Shown: piece after piece, positions 1 to 9,528 of the stretch | How the letters are laid out: every line of letters begins with the position of its first letter | How positions within the stretch are numbered: the first letter of the stretch is position 1 | Source of the DNA: an uncultured Alphaproteobacteria bacterium | Lineage (GTDB): Bacteria; Pseudomonadota; Alphaproteobacteria; Methylaequorales; Methylaequoraceae | Length of the DNA stretch: 64,000 nucleotides | Direction: 5' to 3' | NCBI GenBank assembly: GCA_902537615.1 | Contig: CACBBU010000004.1 | Span: forward strand, 1-64,000 | Notes under the pieces: generated by a model | What the model was told of the DNA's origin: nothing | Database searches by the model: none | Seen by the model: only the letters and a program-made list of their open reading frames with translations | Made by a program: the position numbers and the translations under genes

Positions 1-335
1 TTATTTAAATTTTTATCATCTAGAATTTCATCTGACAAATTTTTTTTTCTCTTCATTCTTTTTTCAAAAACCATTTCATAAGAAATCAGCAATAAAAAAA
101 TACCACCAACTATTTGAAAGGAGTTGATTGATATTCCCATAAACATCAAAAAAATATTCCCAAAAAATAAAAAAAATGTTAACACAGATGATGATATTAG
201 AAAAACCATTACAGAAAGTTTTAGTGTTTTTTTTGAATCAATTTTAGACGTAAGAACCACGAACAAAGGAATTAAGGATAAAGGGTCTATAGCAACAAAT
301 GTTTTTAACAAATTTTGAAAAAAAATATCATGCAT
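1..335 (-). CDS. MarC family integral membrane protein (3' truncated at window edge)
   Basis: Reverse-strand open frame not in the ORF track: MHDIFFQNLLKTFVAIDPLSLIPLFVVLTSK...GISINSFQIVGGIFLLLISYEMVFEKRMKRKK; MarC-like 'DPxxxIPLF' and 'FQIVGGIFLLLISYEMV' segments. Confidence 0.8.
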   Translation of the reverse strand, partial: MHDIFFQNLLKTFVAIDPLSLIPLFVVLTSKIDSKKTLKLSVMVFLISSSVLTFFLFFGNIFLMFMGISINSFQIVGGIFLLLISYEMVFEKRMKRKKNLSDEILDDKNLN

Positions 336-1245
336 AAAAAAACAGAATTTCAAGTAATATCATTCTATGAATTTATTAATCTTAACAGGATTGAGCAACT
401 AAAATCTGAACTCATTAATTTTCTAAAAAAAACAAAAGCTAAAGGAACCATTCTTTTAGCTAAAGAGGGCCTTAATGGAACAGTATCAATAAAAAAAATC
501 TACAGTCTTAAATTTAAAAATTTTATAAATAAAATTTTGAATAAAAAAGTTTTTTTTTAAAACTCACAATTACTATGATCATGTCTTTTTAAGGCTAAAA
601 GTTAAAATCAAATCTGAAATAATAAGAATGGGACAAAAAAATATTTATCCTAATGAAGATACAGGGCTCCGAATTACTCCTCAAAAATGGGATGAATTAA
701 TATATGATAATAATACTCTATTAATTGATACCAGAAATACTTATGAATCAAAAATCGGTACATTTAAAGGTTCAATATTAGTAAACTCATCCAATTTCTC
801 AGAGTTTCCTGAGTGGGTTAAGAAAAATGAAAAAAAAATAAAGAACAAGAAAATTGCTATGTTCTGTACTGGAGGAGTAAGGTGTGAAAAAGCAAGCAGT
901 TATCTTAGAAAAATTGGTTTTAAAAATGTTTTTCAACTTGAGGGAGGTATAATTTCGTATTTTGAAAAAACAAAAAATAAAAGTAAAAATTGGGTAGGTG
1001 AATGTTTTGTTTTTGATGAAAGAGTATCTATTAACGAAAATTTGTCTAAAGGAAATTATGATCAGTGCTTTGCATGCCGAACACCAATAAATAATAAAGA
1101 AAAAAACTCTGTTATGTTTAGAAAAGGAGTTTCATGCCCAAATTGTTATGAAACGACTACAACAAAACAAAAAAAAGGATTTGAAGAAAGAAGTAAACAA
1201 ATTTCGTTAGCAAAGAAAAAAGGAATTATACATATAGGAGGCTAA
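330..1245 (+). pseudogene. trhO: tRNA uridine hydroxylase / rhodanese-like TrhO (YceA), interrupted by a +1 frameshift in a T9 tract (550-558)
   Basis: N-terminal half (315/330-560) and C-terminal half (628-1245) are both TrhO-like. Dropping one T restores VFFKTHNYYDHVFLRLKVKIKSEIIRMGQKN; rhodanese loop CTGGVRC is intact. Confidence 0.75.
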
Positions 1246-2318
1246 TCATTACCAACTCTTGGAATAGAATACTTTTTCATTTTTTCGATCAAGGTTGTAC
1301 GATTTATTTTTAGACTTTTTGATGCAGAGGTAACTGAACCATCATTTTTTTTTAGCGCACCTTCAATTAAAATGCATTCTACTTCACTTAGGTGCCTTCT
1401 AAGATCAATTTTTTCCAAGTAATCAAACCAGCTCTTATAGTTATTAGGGTGAGGTAGAGAATTGTTGTTTGTATCAGTTTCTTTTTTTAAATTTTCAGTA
1501 TTAGTTAATTCTGAGGTCATTTCCCAAACATAATTACTTTCCTCTTTAAAATCTGGTAAATTTATTCTAAGAAGATTTTCTCTGATATTTTTTGCATTAA
1601 TTTTTTTATTAGCAAAAATAATTGAAGCTCTTTCAATTAAATTTTTTAGTTCCCTTACATTTCCTGGCCAAATATATTCTTTAAGAGCAGACACTGCTGA
1701 ATCGTCAAATATCGGTAGATTGTTGTTATTATCTTTGCCTATTTCCTCAAGTATATAGTTTAATAACTCTGGTATATCATCCTTACGCTCTGCAAGTGTT
1801 GGTATTTCAATTGGAAAAACATTAATTCTATAAAATAAATCGGCTCGAAAAAGTCCATCCTCTATTTTTTTTTCAATATTTTGATGGGTGGCACAAATTA
1901 ATCTTAAATTCAATTTTATTTCTCCTTTACCACCGACCCTCTGAATTGTTTTTGTTTCAATAGCCCTGAGTAATTTTGCTTGAAGTGACATTGGCATATC
2001 TCCAATTTCATCTAAAAAAAGAGTTCCTTCATTTGATGCTTCAAATCTTCCTTCTTTTTTAGAATCAGCGCCTGTAAAGGCACCTTTTTCGTGGCCAAAC
2101 AACTCTGATTCTAATAGTTCAGATGGAATAGCAGCACAATTTACATTTATTAGTGCACCCTTTCGATTTGAAGTCGCATGAATCGCTCTTGCTACAACAT
2201 CTTTTCCACAGCCTGTTTCGCCCCGGAGTAAAACAGTAGAATTTGAAATAGAAACCATGTCTACTAACTTTTTAAGTTGTTGGGTTACCTCGCAATTTCC
2301 GATAATAAATTCACTCAT
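1242..2318 (-). CDS. Sigma-54-dependent activator, FleQ-like AAA+ plus Fis-type HTH, no N-terminal regulatory domain
   Basis: GETGCGKD Walker A, GAFTGA loop, C-terminal 'INRTTLIEKMKKY' FleQ-like HTH; AAA+ domain begins almost at residue 1. Confidence 0.85.
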   Translation of the reverse strand: MSEFIIGNCEVTQQLKKLVDMVSISNSTVLLRGETGCGKDVVARAIHATSNRKGALINVNCAAIPSELLESELFGHEKGAFTGADSKKEGRFEASNEGTLFLDEIGDMPMSLQAKLLRAIETKTIQRVGGKGEIKLNLRLICATHQNIEKKIEDGLFRADLFYRINVFPIEIPTLAERKDDIPELLNYILEEIGKDNNNNLPIFDDSAVSALKEYIWPGNVRELKNLIERASIIFANKKINAKNIRENLLRINLPDFKEESNYVWEMTSELTNTENLKKETDTNNNSLPHPNNYKSWFDYLEKIDLRRHLSEVECILIEGALKKNDGSVTSASKSLKINRTTLIEKMKKYSIPRVGND

Positions 2319-2335
2319 AATATCAATAGAAATAA

Positions 2336-2351
2336 TGTCAGAAAAATGACA
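2336..2351. promoter_or_regulatory. Candidate FleQ-box-like palindrome TGTCA-N6-TGACA
   Basis: TGTCAGAAAAATGACA; same GTCA-N6-TGAC architecture as the Pseudomonas FleQ box. Confidence 0.5.
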
Positions 2352-2445
2352 ATATTCAAATTGTAAAAAAAATAAAAAAAATAGGTATCTGTAAGTTATT
2401 GTATTTACTAATAAAAATAAAAATAAAAAAAAATCTTTTATGGTT

Positions 2446-2461
2446 TGGTAAGTTTCTTGCT
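2446..2461 (+). promoter_or_regulatory. Candidate sigma-54 promoter (-24/-12)
   Basis: TGGTAAGTTTCTTGCT; GG and GC separated by exactly 10 nt; 30 nt upstream of the 2491 CDS. Confidence 0.7.
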
Positions 2462-2490
2462 TTTGTTACTCCAAATACAATTAAAGGTTT

Positions 2491-3642
2491 ATGATGAAAG
2501 ATATATATATTATTAAAGATTTTTTTGAAAAGTCAGATGAGCTTTTTAAATTTTTAAAAAATAAGAGTTGTAATGTAAGTTTAATAGAAAAAAAAGAAAC
2601 TCTTAATTTAGAAAAAAATAAGTCCACTATTATTTGCTCAAAAAAATTTCAAGAGAATATTGGGGGGAAATCAGAAATTTTAAAAACCTCTAGAAAGATA
2701 GGTTGTACTAACGTAATCATCCTTGATAATTCTGATGTTAAATACTCAATTTTTAGCGAACTAGGTGGGGCTTATTTAATAATTTCTTTTTCACAATTTG
2801 ATAACGTAATCAACGAAATTATTTTTCAAGCTATTCAATCAGAAAAATATAGTTTTTCAGATCCAAAAACAGAAAATCTAATAAACCTGGCAAAAAAAGT
2901 TGCAGAAACAGATGTCACAGTTTTTATTCATGGCCCAACAGGAACAGGTAAAGAAGTTATATCTAGTTTTATACATCAAAACTCAAAAAGAGAAGAAAAA
3001 CCTTTTGTAGCAATTAACTGCGCTGCAATTCCTGAAAATATGTTAGAGGCTATGCTTTTTGGACACGAAAAAGGTGCATTCACCGGAGCTTCATCAGCTA
3101 ACAAAGGAATTTTTCGTGCAGCTGATAGTGGAACATTATTATTGGATGAAATCTCTGAAATGCCACTCTCACTTCAGGCAAAATTATTAAGGGTTCTTCA
3201 AGAAAAAAAAGTTACACCAATAGGTGGTCAAAGAGATATAGACGTTGACGTCAGAGTGATCGCAACCACTAACAGAGATATGATAACTGAAGTTAAAGAA
3301 AAAAAGTTTCGTGAAGACCTCTACTATAGGTTGAATGTTTTCCCATTAGAGACTTTAAATTTATCAGAGCGAGCTAATGATATTATTCCAATAAGTGTTG
3401 CATTGTTGAGGCGACATACTGATTTTGATAAAATTCCTTATATAACAAAAGGTGCCCAAAAAATTTTAACAGATTATGACTGGCCTGGAAATGTTCGTGA
3501 GCTAGAAAATGTTCTTCAAAGAGCTATAGTTTTATCAGAAAATAATATAGTTGAAGAAGGAGACATTATGATTGATTTAAATAAAAACAAAAACCTTTAC
3601 CAAAATTTTAATCAACATAATGAAAAGCAGGCAATAATTTAG
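2491..3642 (+). CDS. Sigma-54-dependent activator, FlbD-like, with N-terminal domain but no C-terminal HTH
   Basis: GPTGTGKE Walker A, GAFTGA, WPGNVRELENV; ends ...MIDLNKNKNLYQNFNQHNEKQAII without a Fis-type HTH. Confidence 0.8.
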   Translation: MMKDIYIIKDFFEKSDELFKFLKNKSCNVSLIEKKETLNLEKNKSTIICSKKFQENIGGKSEILKTSRKIGCTNVIILDNSDVKYSIFSELGGAYLIISFSQFDNVINEIIFQAIQSEKYSFSDPKTENLINLAKKVAETDVTVFIHGPTGTGKEVISSFIHQNSKREEKPFVAINCAAIPENMLEAMLFGHEKGAFTGASSANKGIFRAADSGTLLLDEISEMPLSLQAKLLRVLQEKKVTPIGGQRDIDVDVRVIATTNRDMITEVKEKKFREDLYYRLNVFPLETLNLSERANDIIPISVALLRRHTDFDKIPYITKGAQKILTDYDWPGNVRELENVLQRAIVLSENNIVEEGDIMIDLNKNKNLYQNFNQHNEKQAII

Positions 3643-3664
3643 TCTTCGTGAAAGGATACAACTT

Positions 3665-4009
3665 ATGAAACCAAATCTTAATACAGTATTTAAGCCAAAC
3701 CTAGTTAAGGCTAACAACAATCAAGAACAAATTAAAAATATTCAAGAGGGTGTAGCAAACTTAACACCCAAAATTGACGAGCAAAAAGATAATGATTTTT
3801 TAGAAAGTATTAAAAATGCAATTGGTGATGTTTCTGATGGACAACTGAAGAGTGCAGAATTGACAAAGAATTTTGAGTTGGGGTTAGAAAATGACTTAAC
3901 TAAGGTAATGATTAATCAACAATTAGCAAGTCTTGGGTTTCAAATGACACTTAACGTTAGAAATAAGGTGCTAACAGCATATAAAGATATTATGAATATG
4001 CCGGTTTAA
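3665..4009 (+). CDS. fliE: Flagellar hook-basal body protein FliE
   Basis: C-terminus NVRNKVLTAYKDIMNMPV typical of FliE; precedes fliF. Confidence 0.88.
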   Translation: MKPNLNTVFKPNLVKANNNQEQIKNIQEGVANLTPKIDEQKDNDFLESIKNAIGDVSDGQLKSAELTKNFELGLENDLTKVMINQQLASLGFQMTLNVRNKVLTAYKDIMNMPV

Positions 4010-4024
4010 TTAGTGAGGTAAAAA

Positions 4025-5761
4025 ATGGCAGAGCAAACACAAACTACAGAATTAGCAAGTAAACCCTCAACAAATTCAGGGGGAGGACTAATTTCAAATA
4101 TTGGTGACACTTTAGAAAGAATAAAAAGGTTTTCCAACGAACCTGCCGTTCAAAGATCAATTCCGGTAATGATAACTCTTTTTGTCATTTTTATTGGAAT
4201 GGTTTTTTTTATTTCTTTTAGAGAACCATCTAGAACAACTCTTTTTTCATCTCTTCCTGAACATGAAAAGTCTAGAGTAATTGATGTTTTAAGGTCAAAC
4301 GGAATAGATGTTTCAATTGATTCAACTACTGGTGAGGTGCTTGTTCCGTCACCAGAATATTACGAAGCAAAAATGAAGCTCGCTGCTGAAGGTCTTCCGA
4401 GTTCGGTCCCTCAAGGTTATGACTTGTTAGAAAAAATTCCAATGGGAACAAGTAGATCCGTTGAATTTATGAAAATGAAGCAAACACAAGAAATTGAATT
4501 AGCAAGATCAATTAATGAAATTTCTTATGTTCTTGGCGCGAGAGTCCATTTAGCTATACCTGAAAGATCAGTATTTGTTAGGGATGCAGGATCTCCAACT
4601 GCATCAGTATTTGTTAAATTGGCCGATGGAAGAGTTTTAAATAGAGAACAAGTTAGAGCCATAGTACATATAGTTTCTTCCTCAATTCCTAACATGTCAT
4701 CAGATAATGTTACTGTTGTAGATCAATATGGAAAACTTTTATCAAAACCAGAGGACGATCCAAACATTGCACTAACAGAAAAACAATTAAATCACAGAAT
4801 TAAAATTGAATCTCTTTACAGAGAGAGAATTTTATCCTTGGTTACACCAATGGTTGGAGCTGGTAATCTGACTGCCCAAGTTAATGTAGAAATGGATTTT
4901 GCCAATACACAGGTAACAGAAGAAACATTTGATCCAGAGAGTATTTCTACAAGAAGTGAGCAAAATAGTGCAGATGAATCAACTGATAGACCAGCAAGAG
5001 GTGTTCCAGGTGCTGTAGCAAACCAGGCGCCTTTAGCTGCAGATCTTCAAATTGACACGCCAACTGAGGGAACTGAACAAGAATTCAAACAAAGATCAAC
5101 ATCAAATGTTAGAAACTACGAGGTTAGTAAGAAACTGAGTACAACAATTGGACAGATCGGAAAAATTAGAAAAGTCAAAACGGCAGTACTGGTAAAAAAT
5201 AAAATTATTCAGACTCCTGAAGGAACTATTACTGAACCATTAAGCGATGAAGAAAAAGAAAAAATATCATCATTGGTAAAAGAGGCTGTTGGCTTTAACG
5301 GTGATAGAGGCGACAGCATAGTTGTCACCAGTGGAGAATTTATTGAAGAACTAGAAGTCATAGTAACAAAATGGTACGAACAAGCATGGTTTCAAAATAT
5401 AGCAGGACAAATTTCAACTGTTTTAATCTTAGCAATTATAACTTTTGGAGCTCTTAAACCTTTACTAAACAGAATCCTCGTGCCATCAGCTGGTGTCGCC
5501 GGAGCAGGTGGACCTGGTGGTGCAATCTCAGAGGCTGATTTAGAGGCTGAAGAAGAAGGAGAGGTTGAAGTTCAAGAAGGAGAGTCATTAGAAGATATTA
5601 AAGCTAAATTAAAGCCTAAAAAAGCTGCTATTTCTGCAGAGATGCTTGATACAGCTAATACTTATGATGATAAAGTTGCAGTTATAAGAATGATTGTCGG
5701 AGATGAGGCTGGAAAAGTTTCAAATGTATTTAGACAATTAATGAAAAAAGATGCACTATAA
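4025..5761 (+). CDS. fliF: Flagellar MS-ring protein FliF
   Basis: 578 aa; MS-ring domains (VPSPEYYEAKMKLAAEGLP; ARVHLAIPERSVFVRD), two TM segments. Confidence 0.95.
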   Translation: MAEQTQTTELASKPSTNSGGGLISNIGDTLERIKRFSNEPAVQRSIPVMITLFVIFIGMVFFISFREPSRTTLFSSLPEHEKSRVIDVLRSNGIDVSIDSTTGEVLVPSPEYYEAKMKLAAEGLPSSVPQGYDLLEKIPMGTSRSVEFMKMKQTQEIELARSINEISYVLGARVHLAIPERSVFVRDAGSPTASVFVKLADGRVLNREQVRAIVHIVSSSIPNMSSDNVTVVDQYGKLLSKPEDDPNIALTEKQLNHRIKIESLYRERILSLVTPMVGAGNLTAQVNVEMDFANTQVTEETFDPESISTRSEQNSADESTDRPARGVPGAVANQAPLAADLQIDTPTEGTEQEFKQRSTSNVRNYEVSKKLSTTIGQIGKIRKVKTAVLVKNKIIQTPEGTITEPLSDEEKEKISSLVKEAVGFNGDRGDSIVVTSGEFIEELEVIVTKWYEQAWFQNIAGQISTVLILAIITFGALKPLLNRILVPSAGVAGAGGPGGAISEADLEAEEEGEVEVQEGESLEDIKAKLKPKKAAISAEMLDTANTYDDKVAVIRMIVGDEAGKVSNVFRQLMKKDAL

Positions 5762-5784
5762 CATTACATATAAAGGAAAAGTTA

Positions 5785-6834
5785 ATGGCTGAAAAAGAAA
5801 AAAAAGACGCAAATAATGAAGAAGATTTGTCACCTTATGATAGACTTACAAGTACTCAAAAATGTGCAATCTTAATGATGCTTTTAGGTGAAGAAGAGGC
5901 ATCTGAGATACTAAAAAACCTTGGTCCCAAGGAAGTTCAACAGCTAGGAAAGGAAATGTACAATGTCCAAGGCCTAGACCAAGAAACAGTCAACAGAGTT
6001 TTAGACGAGTTTTTAGCAATTATAAAAACTCAAACTGATTTAGGTATGGGTTCATCTAATTATATTAGAAATGTAATGACAAAAGCTCTTGGTGAAAACA
6101 AAGCACAATCAGTTTTAGGAAGAATAACGCCTACAGAAAGCGATAAACCAATTGAAATTTTAGATTGGATGGATGCAAGGTCAGTTGCAGAATTAATTTC
6201 TGATGAACACCCACAAATCATGTCACTCATTATCTCATATTTGGAACCAGGAACAGCAGCAGATGTTCTGGTTCTTCTCCCTGAGGACGTTCAATCTGAC
6301 ATAATTCATAGAATTGCAACCTTAGAAACTGTTCAACCAGACGCTCTAGAAGAACTTGAAAAAGTAATGCAACTAAAATTCAAAACCAATACATCATTGA
6401 GAGCTTCATCTGTGGGAGGAGTAAAAGCGGCTGCTGGAATTATGAACTTTACAAAACAAAATATGGAGCAAAGAGTCATTAAAGCACTTGGAGAAAAAGA
6501 TAGACACTTGGCTAAAGAGATACAAGAAAGCATGTTTACTTTTGAAACTTTAATTTTAATGGACGACAGAAGTATGCAGACACTTCTGAGAAATGTCGAT
6601 CAAGAAATTCTTATTATTGCTTTAAAAGGAACAGACGATGAATTGAAGGAAAAGATATTTAACTGTATGTCTCAAAGGGCTGCAGCCAATATTAAAGACG
6701 AAATGGAGGTTTTAGGACCAATCAGATTAACAGAAGTTCAAGAAGCACAAAAAGCAGTTATAAATGTAGCGAGAACTATGTCTGATGAAGGTACCATCGT
6801 TCTTGCTGGTAGAGGTGGAGACGACTTTGTATGA
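5785..6834 (+). CDS. fliG: Flagellar motor switch protein FliG
   Basis: EHPQIMSLIISYLEP; MFTFETLILMDDRSMQTLLRNVD. Confidence 0.95.
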   Translation: MAEKEKKDANNEEDLSPYDRLTSTQKCAILMMLLGEEEASEILKNLGPKEVQQLGKEMYNVQGLDQETVNRVLDEFLAIIKTQTDLGMGSSNYIRNVMTKALGENKAQSVLGRITPTESDKPIEILDWMDARSVAELISDEHPQIMSLIISYLEPGTAADVLVLLPEDVQSDIIHRIATLETVQPDALEELEKVMQLKFKTNTSLRASSVGGVKAAAGIMNFTKQNMEQRVIKALGEKDRHLAKEIQESMFTFETLILMDDRSMQTLLRNVDQEILIIALKGTDDELKEKIFNCMSQRAAANIKDEMEVLGPIRLTEVQEAQKAVINVARTMSDEGTIVLAGRGGDDFV

Positions 6835-7784
6835 TGCCGCTAAAAGAACAATCAATAGAAAAAAAAATTCAAGAAAAAGAAGACTCCGAAGCTTTGAAAA
6901 CTGAGGAAATACTTAGTCTTTTAAGTAAAACAAGACAAGATTTTATTAAGGATCAAGAAATTCTGGAAAAGATACCAAACTTGTTTAAAAAAAAAACTTT
7001 AATTGAATTAGCTGATAGATCTGAAAGTAAAAAATTAGAAGGCCAGAACCAAGAAAAGCCAGAAATTCAAGGAAAAGATGAAAAAAAAAAACTTAACAAT
7101 GAATTAAGTGCAGATAAAGAAGAAGAATTAGAAAAAAAAGTTGATGAAAAAAAGTATACAGAAATTGAAGCAAAAAAAATGGCTAATGACCTAGCCAAAG
7201 AATACTACAATAAAGGTTATTATTTAGGTATAAAAAAAACCAAAGAAGAGTTAGAAATGGGTGAGAAAGCACTCGCTGTAACTTTAAAAAATATTACCGA
7301 TAATATTTTTTTGACTACACCTGAGTTTTCAGAAAAAATTACTAACAAATTGAATCAAAAGATTTCAAGAGTAATTAAGGAAATAATAGGTTATGAAATT
7401 GATACAAAAACAGATTTTTTTATAAAAAAAATCACAGAATTATGTCAAATTTTTGATGAAAATAATAAAATAAACATACTATTAAATGAAAATGACTATA
7501 GTTCTGTAAATAAGTTCTGTAGTGAAAATAAAATTGATTTGAATTTTAATCTGTTAGCTGACAAAAGTCTTCAACGTGGTGATCTAAAAATAAAATCTGG
7601 GTCAATTGAAGTTTCTGAAATTATAGATGATAAAATAAAGCTCTCTGAAAGTAGCAATATCAAAAAAGAACTCAACAATTTAGAAGATAAAATTAGTATT
7701 CCGAATAAAAAAGACGATAAAAGTCTTAAAATCAATCCGCTAGAAACTTCACCAAAAAAAAAAGAAGAAAATGCTAATAGCTGA
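6831..7784 (+). CDS. fliH: FliH-like flagellar assembly protein
   Basis: Charged coiled-coil protein between fliG and fliI; weak sequence similarity, call mainly positional. Confidence 0.65.
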   Translation: MMPLKEQSIEKKIQEKEDSEALKTEEILSLLSKTRQDFIKDQEILEKIPNLFKKKTLIELADRSESKKLEGQNQEKPEIQGKDEKKKLNNELSADKEEELEKKVDEKKYTEIEAKKMANDLAKEYYNKGYYLGIKKTKEELEMGEKALAVTLKNITDNIFLTTPEFSEKITNKLNQKISRVIKEIIGYEIDTKTDFFIKKITELCQIFDENNKINILLNENDYSSVNKFCSENKIDLNFNLLADKSLQRGDLKIKSGSIEVSEIIDDKIKLSESSNIKKELNNLEDKISIPNKKDDKSLKINPLETSPKKKEENANS

Positions 7785-9087
7785 CCAAATGCTATCTACT
7801 GTTGAAAAGCTTACCTTTTCTAACATAAAGTCTTTTAAAAGTAGAATTACAAAATTTGATGGGAAAATTGTTGAATGTGACTCTTTCCCCTCACCCATTG
7901 GTACTCTTTGTAAACTACACTGTAACAATGGAACTTTTGTTACAGGAGAAATTATTGGGTTTAGAGAAAAAAAAAATCTTATTGCTATTCACGATCAAAA
8001 TGCAAATTTGGTTTCTGGTTCCTTAATTGAAGCCTCTCAAGGAAGTACAGAGATAGAAGTTGGAAAAAATATATTAGGAAGAGTAATTGATGCATTTGGG
8101 CAACCAATTGATGATGATGGACAACTTTCACTCAACGAGACCTGGCCAATCAGTGGAAAAAATATTAATCCAATGAAAAAAAATCCAATTAAAGAAACGT
8201 TAGATGTTGGAATAAAGGCGATTAATACTCTTTTCACTGTGGGGCGAGGACAAAGACTTGGTATAATTGCTGGCTCAGGAGTTGGTAAATCAATACTATT
8301 AGGGATGATGACAAAATTTACAGAAGCAGATGTAGTAGTAGTTGCTCTTATTGGTGAAAGAGGAAGGGAATTAGGAAATTTTGTTTCTGAAGTACTAAAC
8401 GATGAAACAAAAAAAAGAACAACAATTGTTGCGGTACCAGCTGATAAATCCCCTTTATTAAGAATTAAAGGTGCTGAAAGGGCAACATCCATTGCAGAAT
8501 ATTTTAGATCAAAGGGGAAAAATGTTCTTCTAATAATGGACTCTTTGACAAGAATTGCTCATGCAAAAAGAGAAGTAGGTTTAGCACTTGGAGAACAACC
8601 AACATCTAAGGGTTATCCACCATCAGTAATTTCTATGATACCTAATTTAATAGAAAGAACTGGAACCGGCTCAGGAAAGGAAGGATCTATAACAAGTTTT
8701 TATACCATCCTAGCAGACTCCGACGATACAAATGATCCTGTTGTTGATTCCGCTAGAGCTATCCTGGATGGTCACATTGTTTTATCTAGAGAATTTGCTC
8801 AATTAGGCATCTTCCCAGCGATAGATGTGAACAACTCACTAAGTAGAGTTATGAACTCTATAATTACAAAAGAACACCAAAATAAAGTAGAATTAATTAA
8901 AAAAATGTTTTCTATTTACCAAGAAAATAAAGACCTTGTTCTCATGGGTGGATATAATCAAGGACAAAACGAACAAATTGACAAAGCGTTAGATCTTTGG
9001 CCTAAAATTTGCGAACTCATTAAACAAGACTACAGAAAAAAAACTAATTTTGATGAGTGTCTTGCTATTTTAAAGAGTTTCACTTAA
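7771..9087 (+). CDS. fliI: Flagellar export ATPase FliI
   Basis: GIIAGSGVGKSILLGM; LALGEQPTSKGYPPSVISMIPNLIERTG. Confidence 0.96.
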   Translation: MLIADQMLSTVEKLTFSNIKSFKSRITKFDGKIVECDSFPSPIGTLCKLHCNNGTFVTGEIIGFREKKNLIAIHDQNANLVSGSLIEASQGSTEIEVGKNILGRVIDAFGQPIDDDGQLSLNETWPISGKNINPMKKNPIKETLDVGIKAINTLFTVGRGQRLGIIAGSGVGKSILLGMMTKFTEADVVVVALIGERGRELGNFVSEVLNDETKKRTTIVAVPADKSPLLRIKGAERATSIAEYFRSKGKNVLLIMDSLTRIAHAKREVGLALGEQPTSKGYPPSVISMIPNLIERTGTGSGKEGSITSFYTILADSDDTNDPVVDSARAILDGHIVLSREFAQLGIFPAIDVNNSLSRVMNSIITKEHQNKVELIKKMFSIYQENKDLVLMGGYNQGQNEQIDKALDLWPKICELIKQDYRKKTNFDECLAILKSFT

Positions 9088-9492
9088 ATGAAAAAAAGAT
9101 ATAAATTATTAACGATTCTAAAAAAAATTAAAAAAAATAATTTGTTCAATTCTTTAGGAACACTAAACGACGAAAAAAATAAGTTAGAAAATGTAAGTTT
9201 AGAGCTTAAAAAACTACTGGATAAATCAAGTTTTAAAGAAGGTTCTGTTATAAATTCTGCGCAACTAAAAAATAATTCTTTTTTCAGGGAAGATATTAAC
9301 CAAAAAATGGAGATATCTAGAAATAGAAAGTTTCATATTGAAAAGGAAATTTCCGGCTATGTAAGTCAAATATCTAAAGTCAATAAGCAACAAGAAATTA
9401 TACAAAAAAAAATTCATGAGGATTTTATAATTAGACAAAATGAGAAGGATTTAAAAAATCATCAAAACTTTAAAGTAAAAAATATTTTGTAG
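9088..9492 (+). CDS. fliJ: FliJ-like flagellar export chaperone
   Basis: 134 aa coiled-coil directly after fliI; positional. Confidence 0.55.
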   Translation: MKKRYKLLTILKKIKKNNLFNSLGTLNDEKNKLENVSLELKKLLDKSSFKEGSVINSAQLKNNSFFREDINQKMEISRNRKFHIEKEISGYVSQISKVNKQQEIIQKKIHEDFIIRQNEKDLKNHQNFKVKNIL

Positions 9493-9500
9493 CAGTGTTA

Positions 9501-9516
9501 TGGCACTATTATTGCA
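9501..9516 (+). promoter_or_regulatory. Candidate sigma-54 promoter upstream of the fliK-like gene
   Basis: TGGCACTATTATTGCA; close match to TGGCAC-N5-TTGC. Confidence 0.8.
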
Positions 9517-9528
9517 GCCTAATTTATT

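Noticed and set aside
124-318. ORF-track CDS of 64 aa on the + strand
   Set aside because: Antisense to the clear MarC-family frame on the - strand (1-335)
8037-8492. 151-aa - strand ORF inside fliI
   Set aside because: Shadow ORF fully antisense to a highly conserved gene; low-complexity translation
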